NCBI GenBank assembly: GCA_902168205.1
Contig: CABHOK010000003.1
Span: 1-64,000 of the forward strand
DNA: 64,000 nt
Direction of reading: 5' to 3'
Source: an uncultured Chitinophaga sp.
GTDB taxonomy: Bacteria; Bacteroidota; Bacteroidia; Cytophagales; Cyclobacteriaceae
Positions 1-7,964 of this stretch are shown piece after piece (the first letter of the stretch is position 1; each line of letters opens with the position of its first letter). Position numbers and translations under genes: made by a program. The notes beneath the pieces were generated by a model. It did not search any database. It saw only the letters and a list, made by a program, of their open reading frames with translations, and had not been told where the DNA came from.

Positions 1-78
1 TGGACGCTGCCCGTACGCAACTGGAGTTTGGTGGTGAATCAATTTATCAACATCTTCGGAGAGCGGTGCAAAATATAA
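1..78 (+). mobile_element. 3' end of an IS256-family (mutator-type) transposase
   Basis: The window begins inside an open frame whose last 25 residues contain RNWSLVVNQF and end at FGERCKI, stopping at TAA 76-78. The pattern W-T-x-P-x-R-N-W followed by L/V-x-N-Q-F is what I know from the extreme C-terminus of IS256/mutator transposases, which cut and copy DNA as DDE enzymes. Only the tail is visible, so no catalytic residue can be checked. The transposase reads toward the Crp/Fnr remnant that follows, and about 45 bp of non-coding sequence with a terminal-repeat look separates them. Confidence 0.6.
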
Positions 79-83
79 TCCCT

Positions 84-127
84 TTACGCAGTTGCTTAGA
101 CGCTTACACACTTTTTTAGGCAGTGTC
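84..127. repeat. probable terminal inverted repeat of the IS element
   Basis: Read from the right, this stretch starts GACACTGCCTAAAAAAGTGTG and continues with TAAGCG. A terminal repeat containing GTGTAA-like sequence next to the transposase stop is typical of IS256-family ends. The element's outer edge is probably near 127, because from there on the sequence encodes a recognisable Crp/Fnr protein. The other end and the target duplication are outside the window. Confidence 0.45.
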
Positions 128-455
128 AAGCAAAACTCCATCCGAATATTATATAAGCTGTGTGGAAGATAGTATACTTACCGTTTCAAACGCAGATATG
201 GAACTGGAAATAAATAGTAAATTTCCAAAGTTTGAAATCATGTGCAGGATATTGTCGGAAGAGTTGTTAGCCAAACAACGAATAGACTTTGACGAGTTTA
301 AAACTTCTTCACCTGAACAACGATACCTGAACTTGTTGCAAAAAAGACCTGATCTTATTCAACGTGTGCCACAGTACCAGTTAGCAAGTTATTTAGGTAT
401 CAAACCCCAATCATTAAGCAGACTAAGAGCAAGAATTCATGAAAAAAAGAGCTAA
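123..455 (+). pseudogene. Crp/Fnr-family regulator, 5'-truncated by the IS
   Basis: The 110-residue frame matches only the second half of a Bacteroidota Crp/Fnr regulator, which is usually about 190 residues. It has the end of the cyclic-nucleotide-binding fold (EDSILTVSNADMELE), a dimerisation helix, the S-S-P-E-Q-R-Y stretch that precedes the winged helix, and the recognition helix region (YLGIKPQSLSRLRARI). The only start, GTG 123, lies inside the IS terminal repeat, and an in-frame TAG sits just upstream at 117-119. About 80 N-terminal residues are therefore missing. The simplest reading is that the IS insertion removed the sensor half, leaving a DNA-binding fragment that is probably not functional, although readthrough from the IS could express it. 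Confidence 0.75.
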
Positions 456-540
456 TGCGAATTTCTTCACTTAAGTGAACGATGTTTAACCTATTGCTAA
501 TCTTTCTTTGCAGCAACGGTTAACATTAATAAAAGAAGAA

Positions 541-1167
541 ATGTACAAGCAGATTTTATTCATGGGGCTGGCGTTCATGTTGGCAAGTACGCGTGAACTC
601 AAAGCACAATATAGTGAAACAGACAGCACCTACAGACGGTGGTTCGCGGGTAGCACTTTGTTCTTATTGGGTAATTTGGCTCCTACAAATCCCCCCGACT
701 TTGTTCAACTCAATATAGGCTATCGGATTACCGGAAAAGATGTAATTACGTTGGAACCCAAAACCTGGAAATATGCCTGGCCGAATGGCATTCACCCATT
801 TTTCAACAAAGCATACGGAGATCCGGAAGAGGAATTTCCCGGGTATATTCGTGAGTATGGTATATCAGTAGCTTACCAGCGATTTTTGTGGAAAGGTTTA
901 TATGCTGAACTTAATGTAATGCCTGCCTGGCAAAAAATCGTAGATGTTGACGGTAAAAAAATTGATAATGGGTTTCAGATTTTCAACACTTATCGTGTCG
1001 GTTATCACGTCAGACTTTTTAAAGACCGATTTTTTATTCAACCATCCATAGCCATTACTCACCGTGCTTATCACACAACACTCCCTGACGGATTTAAACG
1101 GTTAGACGATAAGTGGTCGAAATTTGTCTTCGGAGAACCGGGGTTTCATTTTGGGTATAATTTTTAG
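541..1167 (+). CDS. secreted or outer-membrane protein of unknown function
   Basis: Starting at ATG 541, which has the purine-rich AAAAGAAGAA just upstream, the protein has 208 residues. It begins with a signal peptide (charged YK, hydrophobic core, cleavage around LKAQ). The body has alternating aromatic strands such as YGISVAYQRFLWKGLYAELNV and FNTYRVGYHVRLF, and it ends in GFHFGYNF, with a terminal Phe as is common for outer-membrane barrels. A TTG start at 508 would only add residues before the signal peptide. A small beta-barrel is the best structural guess. I do not recognise the family, and no enzymatic motif is visible. The next gene starts 10 bases after this stop, so the two are probably co-transcribed. 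Confidence 0.65.
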   Translation: MYKQILFMGLAFMLASTRELKAQYSETDSTYRRWFAGSTLFLLGNLAPTNPPDFVQLNIGYRITGKDVITLEPKTWKYAWPNGIHPFFNKAYGDPEEEFPGYIREYGISVAYQRFLWKGLYAELNVMPAWQKIVDVDGKKIDNGFQIFNTYRVGYHVRLFKDRFFIQPSIAITHRAYHTTLPDGFKRLDDKWSKFVFGEPGFHFGYNF

Positions 1168-1177
1168 TTTGTCATTC

Positions 1178-1597
1178 ATGAAAACACAAAATGCACTCGA
1201 AGACATTCAAGTCAGTTTGAAACTGAAATTAGCAATACTGTGGGCGAGCTTTATGTTTCTCTATATCTATGTTGACTATTTTCACTTATTTATGCCGGGT
1301 GCGCTGAAAGATCTGTTAGCCAGTAAAGTATTTGTATTTGAAATTACGCAGGGATTTCTTTTGGCAGCACTCGCCTCCGTGACAATTCCTGCACTGATGA
1401 TTTTTCTTTCCGTAGCGCTGCCAGCTAAAGCAAATCGCTTTATAAACATAATCGTGGCTACGGTTTATATTCCTTTTACATTGTTTAATTTAGTAGGTGA
1501 GGCTTGGATGCACATGGTGTTTGGCGCTGTTGTAGAAGTCGTTCTTCTTTTCCTAATTATCCAGTATGCATGGAAATGGCCTCGTATTGAAGTGTGA
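1178..1597 (+). CDS. DUF6326-family integral membrane protein
   Basis: This 139-residue protein starts at ATG 1178 (MKTQNALEDIQVSLKLKL). An upstream in-frame ATG at 1124 would overlap the preceding gene and adds nothing conserved. Four hydrophobic segments are visible: LAILWASFMFLYIYVDYF, GFLLAALASVTIPALMIF, an INIIVATVYIPFTLF segment, and a final VVEVVLLFLIIQY stretch. The phrase YVDYFHLFMPG and the layout match the DUF6326 family of Bacteroidota as I remember it. Its function is unknown. It follows the preceding gene by 10 bases, which suggests one transcript. Confidence 0.75.
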   Translation: MKTQNALEDIQVSLKLKLAILWASFMFLYIYVDYFHLFMPGALKDLLASKVFVFEITQGFLLAALASVTIPALMIFLSVALPAKANRFINIIVATVYIPFTLFNLVGEAWMHMVFGAVVEVVLLFLIIQYAWKWPRIEV

Positions 1598-1716
1598 ACA
1601 ACTGAAAAACTCATTTTTTTGTTATTTTTTTATAATCGGTCGCACACGGGACGTTCGGATTAGTCCCAGGGTACACACTACTTTTATCATATAGTATATA
1701 TTGTGATTGACGACAA

Positions 1717-1866
1717 TTAGTACTTATCAATGGTAGGATTTAGCGGAACAATAACTTCTATTGGATTAAGTGCTATACCCTCAAATTTCTCTCCGTTCCT
1801 TCGGAATATTTCAAAGTTTTCATCTCGATTTTTACTAAAATGGAATGCCGTTCTCCCTGTCCAATA
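1717..1866 (-). pseudogene. C-terminal remnant of an unidentified protein
   Basis: On the minus strand about 50 residues look like genuine protein, with phrases TGRTAFHFSKNRDENFEIF and ALNPIEVIVPLNPTIDKY before the stop. Upstream the frame runs directly into the hairpin repeat at 1881-1906, so any start codon in frame would be repeat-derived. I read it as the tail of a gene whose front was removed when the repeat arrived. The family is not recognised. Confidence 0.4.
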
Positions 1867-1880
1867 ACATCTCCCATGCC

Positions 1881-1906
1881 TTTGTTGGCGTTCTTTCACC
1901 AACAAA
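1881..1906. repeat. isolated copy of the TTTGTTGGTG hairpin repeat
   Basis: TTTGTTGGCG, loop TTCTTT, then CACCAACAAA forms a stem-loop. The same unit, preceded by CATGCC, recurs at 58.66, 60.19 and 62.33 kb and in decayed form near 53.67 and 57.17 kb. Its presence here, some 50 kb from the others, suggests either a general dispersed repeat or a relic of a cassette that moved. Confidence 0.6.
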
Positions 1907-2177
1907 CCACCCTATACCCGCACTGAGCTTGCAATGCCTATATAGGTATGCGATGTTCTTTTATTTGAGTGCTTGTTTTTTTTCTATGAAGAGACTGCTG
2001 GCTAGGAGATGGGCGAAGCGAAAGTGACAAGGCGGTACATATAATGAAAGAAGAAAAACTATTAATTTAAAACAATGCCCAATTCCTTTGGCATTCTTTA
2101 TGGTAGATGGCAAAGATATTCGTTTATAAAAAATCCATATATTGGTATGCCAGCACTAATTTAGATAACCCCAAACC

Positions 2178-2906
2178 ATGAAATATTTAATTACAACACT
2201 CTTCGTTCTAACAACAGGACTTTTATTCGGACAATCATTTGAAGGAACAGTAGTCTATAAGACTGACTTTAAATTTCAGATTTCTAAGAAAATGGCTCAA
2301 ATGGGACTGACGGAAGAAATGATGAAAGAGAAAATGAAAAAAGACGGTTCCTGGACAGATAGCGTTAAGACAAGTTACAAGCAAGGTGATTACATTACTT
2401 ATACGAATTTTAATCCTAGATCGTGGTCAGTATATAAACAAAAAGACAATAAGCTATATTCATTTGAAAGCGGAGAAGCTTCTGACCTGTGCACAGTAAC
2501 CGATGTTTCCATAGACCTGGAATTTCAAATGACCGGTAATAAACCAACCGTGGTAAAACTCGATACTATAGCCGAAATAAACGGAATGAAATGTGAAGCC
2601 GTAAGAGTTAAATGGAAAACCGGAACATACGACTATTACTATAACAGTTCTTTTCTAAAAGTCGACAGCAAACTATATGCAAACCATATTTATGACGGTT
2701 GGGCCGACTTTCTAAAAATTTCAAATGCATTGCCAGTTAAAATAGTGAAATCAACAAAGGGCATGTCAATAGTGACGTATACATTAACCAGACATTCCGA
2801 AGAAAAAATTGATCCGAAACTATTTGTAATACCTAAACTCGTTGCAGATAAGGAACTTAATGTTATTAAAATCGCGAATAGAGAAGTAATGCGAATAAGT
2901 AAATAA
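2178..2906 (+). CDS. secreted protein of unknown function
   Basis: The 242-residue product starts with a signal peptide (MKYLITTLFVLTTGLLFGQ). The body opens FEGTVVYKTDF, a start seen in Bacteroidota periplasmic proteins of the GLPGLI/DUF4412 type, in which a reducing or lipid-accepting barrel fold is suspected. A short Lys/Met-rich helix (MAQMGLTEEMMKEKMKK) follows, then paired Tyr/Asp strands (GTYDYYYNSS). No catalytic motif is visible. The gene stands alone between two gene-poor stretches. The family assignment is tentative because the diagnostic C-terminal pattern of GLPGLI proteins is not obvious. Confidence 0.6.
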   Translation: MKYLITTLFVLTTGLLFGQSFEGTVVYKTDFKFQISKKMAQMGLTEEMMKEKMKKDGSWTDSVKTSYKQGDYITYTNFNPRSWSVYKQKDNKLYSFESGEASDLCTVTDVSIDLEFQMTGNKPTVVKLDTIAEINGMKCEAVRVKWKTGTYDYYYNSSFLKVDSKLYANHIYDGWADFLKISNALPVKIVKSTKGMSIVTYTLTRHSEEKIDPKLFVIPKLVADKELNVIKIANREVMRISK

Positions 2907-2959
2907 CTCTAGGAAAGAGGTAAATGGTTTTGAAATATATACCTGAATTTGCAATTTAA

Positions 2960-3253
2960 TTTATCGCATCTGGATATGAATTTCTCAACTTGACTAAATT
3001 TTACTTTAACGAAGAGCCAAGAGAGGTATATTATGTTCAGTGGGAGGGAACGGGATTTATTAGCGTTCGTTTTGCATACAACTATAGGACCGAACAAACT
3101 GCATTGGAAAATGAAAGAGATGAAGTTTATGTAGACGAACGCGAGAAACAGCGAATGGCCCATCGCTTAAGAACGGAAGTTCTAGATAGGATAGACTCTA
3201 TAATTGAAAAATCAGCGGACAGAGACTCCGCTATTTTTGTTTCGCCCCTTTGA
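2960..3253 (+). pseudogene. 5'-truncated small gene in front of an attC-like hairpin
   Basis: An open frame runs from just after a TAA at 2957-2959 to the stop at 3251-3253. It has no ATG, and the earliest plausible start is TTG 2990. The sequence looks coding: REVYYVQWEGTGFISVRF followed by an acidic/basic helix ending VLDRIDSIIEK. The product is not recognised. An attC-like hairpin begins 32 bp after the stop, exactly where a cassette attC would sit, but the matching left-end core box (expected GTTAGCGGT) is not found upstream. I therefore read this as the right half of an old gene cassette whose front was lost. Confidence 0.45.
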
Positions 3254-3284
3254 ATGTTGGTTCAGGATAGTAATGAGAAGGTCT

Positions 3285-3426
3285 ACCGCTAACAATGGCT
3301 ATAAGACATATGCTATATCTCGAAGGTTCTTAACTTTATGTGCTATTAAATTTCGTAAGCAGCATGGGACAATGCTGTAGGTATTAACACGCATACTTCT
3401 TATAGCTAAGCATTGTACGCAAGCGG
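3285..3426. repeat. attC-like imperfect palindrome (isolated)
   Basis: The left arm contains the core box ACCGCTAAC (3285-3293) followed by AATGGCTATAAGACATATGC. The right arm contains GCATACTTCTTATAGCTAAG and ends ATTGTACGC, then AAGCGG. The arms pair over most of their length with the small offsets and bulges typical of attC sites. The inner part (GGTTCTTAA, GTGCT.TTAAATTTC, GGGACAA, GGCACT-like) is shared with the palindrome at 61.02-61.15 kb. The right core reads ATTGTACGC instead of a GTT box, so this copy is probably inactive. Confidence 0.6.
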
Positions 3427-3471
3427 CAAAAAAAATAACGGTGAACAATGGACCGTCAATTGAAAACCTTG

Positions 3472-4536
3472 TTAATTTATTACAGCATTTATTTTTTGCC
3501 AGAGAGCATCGTCAAATCCGGAAAGTGCAAAATTGGGGTTTGCAGGATCTGAAGCATCGCCCATTCTTATCACTACCATATTTTTGCTGGGAATGACATA
3601 GATGCGTTGATCTTCCGCCCCCATTGCTGCATACATATCAGCCGGGGCACTGGGCACCAAAAGTCCCTCGTAAACAGTTTGGCCACCCGGTACCATATAA
3701 CTTGCTTTACCATTTAGCCACCACAAATAGCCATAAGCAGGATTTATGCTTTGTGATGTACGGATGCTTTCGTTAAAAAAACTTTCGTTCACAATTTGTT
3801 CATCACGCCACTTCCCTTTGTTTAGTGCCAGTAGTCCAAACCTGGCCATACTACGGGTAGTGCTATGGTATATTTTATAAATAACGCCATAGTTCCAGCT
3901 GCCATCCATTCCTATTTTGTTTTTTAGTTTAGTATTGAAATACGCTTCGAAATCCTGGCCACTGGCCTGAGCAACAACATCCATTAATTTTTGAAAAACA
4001 TTATGGTAAGACCACCGCGCACCGGCATCTTCCAGGTATGTTAAATTCGCTTTTACTACCAGATCACTTTCATCATTAATTCCCGAAGTCATGGTCAGTA
4101 AATGTTTTGATGTAATTAAGTTCTCCTTTTCTATTGGTTCACTCGTCCAGCCTGTGCCCAGGTACTGCGATACTTTATTGGTAATATCGAGTAGTGCCTC
4201 CTGCTGGGCTATTCCGGTTGTAGTGGTTACCAGTGTTTTACCTGCACTGTTCCATGGCCACGAAGTAGTTGATGCATGTCCATCAAAATACTCCTCCATA
4301 ACTATTCTTCCATTTACGAGAATCATAAATGATTTGGAGTTCTTTTCAAGAAGATAATCTTTTAATGGCTGTACCGCACTTTGATTCCAGCCCAAACTGG
4401 AAATGGATTTTGTTTCCCAATCAGTACCGGTGTTTGAAGGAAAGTACATGGGGGCATCCGTGCCGGGTTCATCATCATTCGAACAAGCGGAAAATACAAA
4501 TGCAGCTATTACAAGGAATTTTAGATACTTCATCAT
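3472..4536 (-). CDS. serine hydrolase lipoprotein of the beta-lactamase class C fold
   Basis: The 354-residue protein has a lipoprotein signal (FVFSAC, Cys 18) and then the class C beta-lactamase/penicillin-binding fold. The nucleophile motif S-x-x-K is SAGK at residues 97-100 and the Tyr motif is YHN at 177-179, so the catalytic pair is intact. The segment YGYLWWLNG is typical of the esterase-like branch. Such enzymes act on esters, amides or peptidoglycan-like substrates in the periplasm, and the true substrate cannot be told from sequence. Two consecutive Met codons (4534-4536 and 4531-4533) could serve as start. It is divergent from the AraC gene on the other side and is not in an operon. 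Confidence 0.85.
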   Translation of the reverse strand: MMKYLKFLVIAAFVFSACSNDDEPGTDAPMYFPSNTGTDWETKSISSLGWNQSAVQPLKDYLLEKNSKSFMILVNGRIVMEEYFDGHASTTSWPWNSAGKTLVTTTTGIAQQEALLDITNKVSQYLGTGWTSEPIEKENLITSKHLLTMTSGINDESDLVVKANLTYLEDAGARWSYHNVFQKLMDVVAQASGQDFEAYFNTKLKNKIGMDGSWNYGVIYKIYHSTTRSMARFGLLALNKGKWRDEQIVNESFFNESIRTSQSINPAYGYLWWLNGKASYMVPGGQTVYEGLLVPSAPADMYAAMGAEDQRIYVIPSKNMVVIRMGDASDPANPNFALSGFDDALWQKINAVIN

Positions 4537-4746
4537 AAGTTTGTTAGACTTCCAAGTTCTTAAAAAGTTTAATCATTACATTTTTTTTCTTTTTGAAAAA
4601 AAAGTCCGAATAACAGATATAAAATCTCATGTCTTTGATATGTTTCTTTCCAACGAAACGTCCTGTAATTAAGCGCGCTTTCTTGGAAGCATCTGAGGCA
4701 GCGGTGAAGGAAAATCGCATTATTATATATTAGAAAAGTGTGAGCT

Positions 4747-5562
4747 GTGAACTATCAAACATTTCAACCACATACAGATTTAAAATCAGTTGTTAGTTGC
4801 TATTGGACTTTAGAAGTTTCCACAGGTAATGATGTACAAAAGCAACGGATTGTACCGGATGGTTGTATTGAAATGGCTTTTATACTGGGCGATGATATAA
4901 AGCGATATACTTCCGAAACCGGATTTATCCATCAGCCCCGGGCAATGATTCTCGGGCAAACCCTTGAGCCTTTCTATATTGAACCAACTGGATACGTAAA
5001 CACATTTGCCGTTCGCTTTTATCCGTATGGCTTTGCCAACTTTGTTTCGGTGCCTATTAATAGCCTTGCCAATAAAGAGACACCAATAGAATTACTGTTT
5101 GGTAGAAATATAGCTGAAGAGTTGGAGCGTGCAATTATTCAGGCAGCAAATACACAACACCGGATAACCATTGTTGAGACTTTTCTTTTAGGCAGACTAA
5201 ATAACGAGGCAACCATAGACAACATCGTCAAGATGACCATAGACGCCCTTTTATCAACGAACGGAAGTGCTTCGATAAAAACAATCCTCAAAGAAGATTT
5301 GTCTAAAAGAAGACAGCTCGAAAGAAATTTCATCAAACAAATTGGTGTCAGTCCAAAACAGTTAGCGAAGGTGATCAGATTACAAGCCGCCTTAAAAATG
5401 ATGCTCAACGGAAATCCTGAAAACCTGACAGCTATAGCGTATGAAAGCGAATACTTTGATCAGGCTCATTTTACGAAAGACTTCAAAGAGTTTACCGGTA
5501 TCAGTCCAAAAGAATTTTTAGGTAACGAGACGCTAACGCTTTCCACTCTTTTTTACAAATAG
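4747..5562 (+). CDS. AraC-family transcriptional regulator (DUF6597-type N-terminus)
   Basis: From GTG 4747 the protein has 271 residues. The N-terminal half (DLKSVVSCYWTLEV, RIVPDGCIEMAFILGD, ILGQTLEPFYI) is the DUF6597-like sensor domain common in Bacteroidota AraC proteins. The C-terminal half holds the two-helix-turn-helix DNA-binding domain: RRQLERNFIKQIGVSPKQ, then AYESEYFDQAHFTKDFKEF and TGISPKEF, the usual ending. The next gene, a glyoxalase-fold lipoprotein, begins 73 bases downstream on the same strand behind its own -7 box and is a plausible target. No effector can be inferred. Confidence 0.85.
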   Translation: MNYQTFQPHTDLKSVVSCYWTLEVSTGNDVQKQRIVPDGCIEMAFILGDDIKRYTSETGFIHQPRAMILGQTLEPFYIEPTGYVNTFAVRFYPYGFANFVSVPINSLANKETPIELLFGRNIAEELERAIIQAANTQHRITIVETFLLGRLNNEATIDNIVKMTIDALLSTNGSASIKTILKEDLSKRRQLERNFIKQIGVSPKQLAKVIRLQAALKMMLNGNPENLTAIAYESEYFDQAHFTKDFKEFTGISPKEFLGNETLTLSTLFYK

Positions 5563-5605
5563 ACAGCGTGTCGCATTTTTACAATTTTTAGCTACCCTCG
5601 AAATT

Positions 5606-5613
5606 TAGCTTTG
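5606..5613 (+). promoter_or_regulatory. Bacteroidota-type -7 box upstream of the VOC lipoprotein gene
   Basis: TAGCTTTG matches the TAnnTTTG -7 consensus of Bacteroidota sigma factor and lies 22 bases before the ATG at 5636. The -33 region is T-rich but lacks a clear TTG. Confidence 0.45.
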
Positions 5614-5635
5614 TACTGTCAACTAAATTATATAG

Positions 5636-6130
5636 ATGAAAAGTACAATTGCAGGCGTCATATTGATTTTTGTCTTTGGCATTTTGGCGTGTGATAATAG
5701 GAGTAAGTTAGTTTCTGAAACACAAAACACTGATTCGATCGTAACTAAAAACACAAAAGATATGAATAGCTATATTTCCATTTTTGAAATCCCGGCAACA
5801 GATATAGTGAGGGCATCCACTTTCTACCAGGAAATTTTGGGAGTAAAAATTGAGCGAATGGATTTTCCGGGACTGCAAATGGGATTGTTCCCCTATGAAG
5901 AGCAACTGGTGGCGGGTGTAATAATGAAAGGAGAAGATTACAGGCCTTCTGCTGGCGGAGTAACTATATATTTAAATGGTGGAGATAACCTTCAAATTAT
6001 TCTTGATAAAGTAGAGAAAAATGGAGGGAAGGTGATTGTTCCAAAAACACCTCACGCAGATGAAGTTGGGTACTTTGCAATATTTCACGATTCGGAAGGA
6101 AATAGAATTGGACTGCATTCTTCCAATTAA
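5636..6130 (+). CDS. VOC/glyoxalase-fold lipoprotein
   Basis: A 164-residue protein with a lipoprotein signal (IFVFGILAC, Cys 19), a short linker, then one VOC (vicinal oxygen chelate) domain from about residue 43. Typical VOC features are YISIFEIPATDIVRASTFY near the start, LGVKIERMDFPG, and the end GYFAIFHDSEGNRIGLHS. A soluble VOC domain of this type usually starts at a Met like that of MNSYISIFEIP, so the lipoprotein leader appears to be an addition. Metal ligands are not clearly conserved, so the role could be binding rather than catalysis. A strong terminator follows. Confidence 0.8.
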   Translation: MKSTIAGVILIFVFGILACDNRSKLVSETQNTDSIVTKNTKDMNSYISIFEIPATDIVRASTFYQEILGVKIERMDFPGLQMGLFPYEEQLVAGVIMKGEDYRPSAGGVTIYLNGGDNLQIILDKVEKNGGKVIVPKTPHADEVGYFAIFHDSEGNRIGLHSSN

Positions 6131-6173
6131 AAGAAGAAGAAAGCGCTCCCGACAAAATGTAAAAACTTGTAGT

Positions 6174-6202
6174 GGTTCGGGTACAACCCCGAACCGTTTT
6201 TT
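6174..6202 (+). terminator. rho-independent terminator after the VOC gene
   Basis: GGTTCGGG (6174-6181) pairs perfectly with CCCGAACC (6188-6195) across a 6-nt loop and is followed by GTTTTTT. It lies 44 bases past the VOC stop codon. Confidence 0.85.
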
Positions 6203-6371
6203 GTTATCCTTGTGCCTTCGTTACGTTCTTCATCAACGTACAGCCTGCTCGCGCAGCGTTAAATATTGTAGGTATATTTTTATAAAATTATAACTTCGTT
6301 GCTTGAGAGATGAAATTGTATCTATACTCCTGAAAATCCGTTATATAGTTGTGTTATAAAAACGACAGGAA

Positions 6372-7238
6372 ATGAAGATACTTTTTACATTTTGTTTACA
6401 AATCGTGACAACTGTTTGCTTATCGCAGGGAATTTTTCCGAGCCTAAGTCCGAAGGGAAATATTGAACAAACTGTTGGATTTACGAACATTTCAATAGAC
6501 TACGAGCGACCAGCAGCGCGGGGACGAAAGGTATTTGGTGAATTAGTGCAGTACGATAAATTGTGGAGAACAGGCGCGGGGAATTGTACAAAGATTCGAT
6601 TCAGCAAGGCTGTTGTTATTAACAATAAAAAAATAGGCAAAGGGAGTTACTCGATCTTTAGTATCCCGGGCGCGAATGAGTGGACTGTTATATTCAATAG
6701 AGACACGACTCTCTACGGAGTGAACTCGTATGACGCCACAAAAGATATAATACGATTCAACGTAAAGTCGCGCCCTACAGGTCGATACTACGAGTCGTTA
6801 ACAATAGACATTGACGTAGTGCCAAACGATGCGGTGGTATATATTTCGTGGGAGAATACTCAAATATCATTCCCGGTAAAAACAGAATCAGATAAAGCAG
6901 TCAGTGATTTTGTCCAACAACAATTGTTGACAGATAAGTCAGGAGACCCGGATGCGTATGCAACGGCAGCGGAGTATTATTACTTTCTTAACAAAGACCT
7001 GGACCGTGCCCTGGTACTTATTGACAAGGCCATTGCTATAAAAAATGAATCGTGGTACTACAGGCAAAAAGTCGACATCCTGGAACTACAAAAGAAATAC
7101 AAGGAAGCGATTGACGTTGCTACGCTTGCTATCTCCATGGATCAAAAGCGAGCCGATTGGGACTCCAGATCTAAGCAGGAAAGTGAAGCGGAGTATAAGA
7201 AGCGAATTGAGGGTTTTAGAAGTCAGTTGAAAAAATAG
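6372..7238 (+). CDS. secreted DUF2911 protein with C-terminal TPR-like helices
   Basis: The 288-residue protein has a signal peptide ending near CLSQG. The first domain (residues about 25-170) is DUF2911, recognised by ISIDYERPAARGRKVFGELV, LWRTGAGNCTKIRFSKAV and GSYSIFSIPG. The rest (about 180-285) is helical and TPR-like (YYYFLNKDLDRALVLIDKA, then KKYKEAIDVATLAI). DUF2911 proteins are common in Bacteroidota periplasm and have no known reaction. The TPR part suggests protein contacts. The gene is isolated, with about 240 bp to the upstream terminator. Confidence 0.85.
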   Translation: MKILFTFCLQIVTTVCLSQGIFPSLSPKGNIEQTVGFTNISIDYERPAARGRKVFGELVQYDKLWRTGAGNCTKIRFSKAVVINNKKIGKGSYSIFSIPGANEWTVIFNRDTTLYGVNSYDATKDIIRFNVKSRPTGRYYESLTIDIDVVPNDAVVYISWENTQISFPVKTESDKAVSDFVQQQLLTDKSGDPDAYATAAEYYYFLNKDLDRALVLIDKAIAIKNESWYYRQKVDILELQKKYKEAIDVATLAISMDQKRADWDSRSKQESEAEYKKRIEGFRSQLKK

Positions 7239-7315
7239 TACAACGTTAACATCAAGATACCTTTGTTAGCCTTCTTCGTCAAACAAAAAAAACACCTCTA
7301 ATGTAATATATACCT

Positions 7316-7621
7316 ATGGTAGAATTTACGATATTAATAAATATCAGCACGGAACTTAGGTATATCATTCATGAAGTTGAGCGGTATTTCAATGTTATTT
7401 TGGATCAAAAAATAATTGACAAGATTTTTGTCGATGTAGAGCACGATCAAGTCAGTAAAAAGGATTACGTGATTTTTGAAGGTGAAAAGAAAATGTTTGC
7501 CAGTCAAATGATAATCCGCGGAACTATTGATGAATACGAGCCGGAGACAATTTGGATCGAGATAAGGAATATTAAAGAAAAGGATCGAGTGTATTTAAGT
7601 GAATTATTCTCTCGGCATTAA
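7316..7621 (+). CDS. small hypothetical protein
   Basis: A 101-residue, probably cytoplasmic protein with no signal peptide or membrane segment. Two alpha/beta-looking halves are visible (ISTELRYIIHEVERYF and DEYEPETIWIEIRNI). I do not recognise it. It lies 77 bp after the DUF2911 gene. The intergenic sequence contains CCTTTGTTAGCC, which resembles the right half of the short attC-like hairpins seen at 56.18 kb, so this could be an old cassette gene; that is only a hint. Confidence 0.5.
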   Translation: MVEFTILINISTELRYIIHEVERYFNVILDQKIIDKIFVDVEHDQVSKKDYVIFEGEKKMFASQMIIRGTIDEYEPETIWIEIRNIKEKDRVYLSELFSRH

Positions 7622-7735
7622 AAGTACCGGAATGATACTACGTATAGGGATATATTAAGAAGCTATTTCCCGGAGATATTCGTTGTGGACATTTATAGTG
7701 TAAATGTTCTTATGTTGGAATATTAACGAGCATGT

Positions 7736-7858
7736 ATGGAAATGACTTCGGAATATATTAATCTTGATTTAGAGGTAATTTCAAAACTTAAGTTTGAGAG
7801 GATTGAGTTTGTGCTATCGCATAGGAGTCTGCCCTTTATCGATGAGTTAAGAGAATAA
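7736..7858 (+). CDS. very small ORF, uncertain
   Basis: ATG 7736 opens a 40-codon frame (phrases EYINLDLEVISKLKFERI and SLPFIDELRE) ending TAA at 7856-7858. The composition looks protein-like, but it could be the front fragment of a longer lost gene. There is no recognisable family. Confidence 0.25.
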   Translation: MEMTSEYINLDLEVISKLKFERIEFVLSHRSLPFIDELRE

Positions 7859-7964
7859 TTTAATAAACAGGTTTTCATCATTAAACTAAAAGTGGATAGC
7901 TGTCAGCCTTTTTTTTGGGGGGAAGCCTTGGAATACAACATATTTTGAACGGGCTGATGAAATT

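Larger units (their letters stand above)
1598..2177. other. 580-bp stretch without an intact gene
   Basis: This AT-rich stretch holds a minus-strand gene remnant (1717-1866) and one copy of the hairpin repeat that recurs in the 53-63 kb array (1881-1906). Near 1934-1960 there is a weak echo of the array sequence (CTATATAGG followed by GCGATGTTCTT). A small inverted repeat AATGCC/GGCATT around 2076-2096 might terminate transcription. Plus-strand reading frames here are interrupted and look non-coding. Confidence 0.5.

Noticed and set aside
1845-2027. Plus-strand open frame of 60 codons covering the hairpin repeat
   Set aside because: Consists largely of repeat-derived sequence and has no coding character.
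7238-7300. Possible attC-like half-site (CCTTTGTTAGCC) after the DUF2911 gene
   Set aside because: Only the right half resembles array sites; no paired left arm or complementary box was found, so it is mentioned but not annotated as a site.
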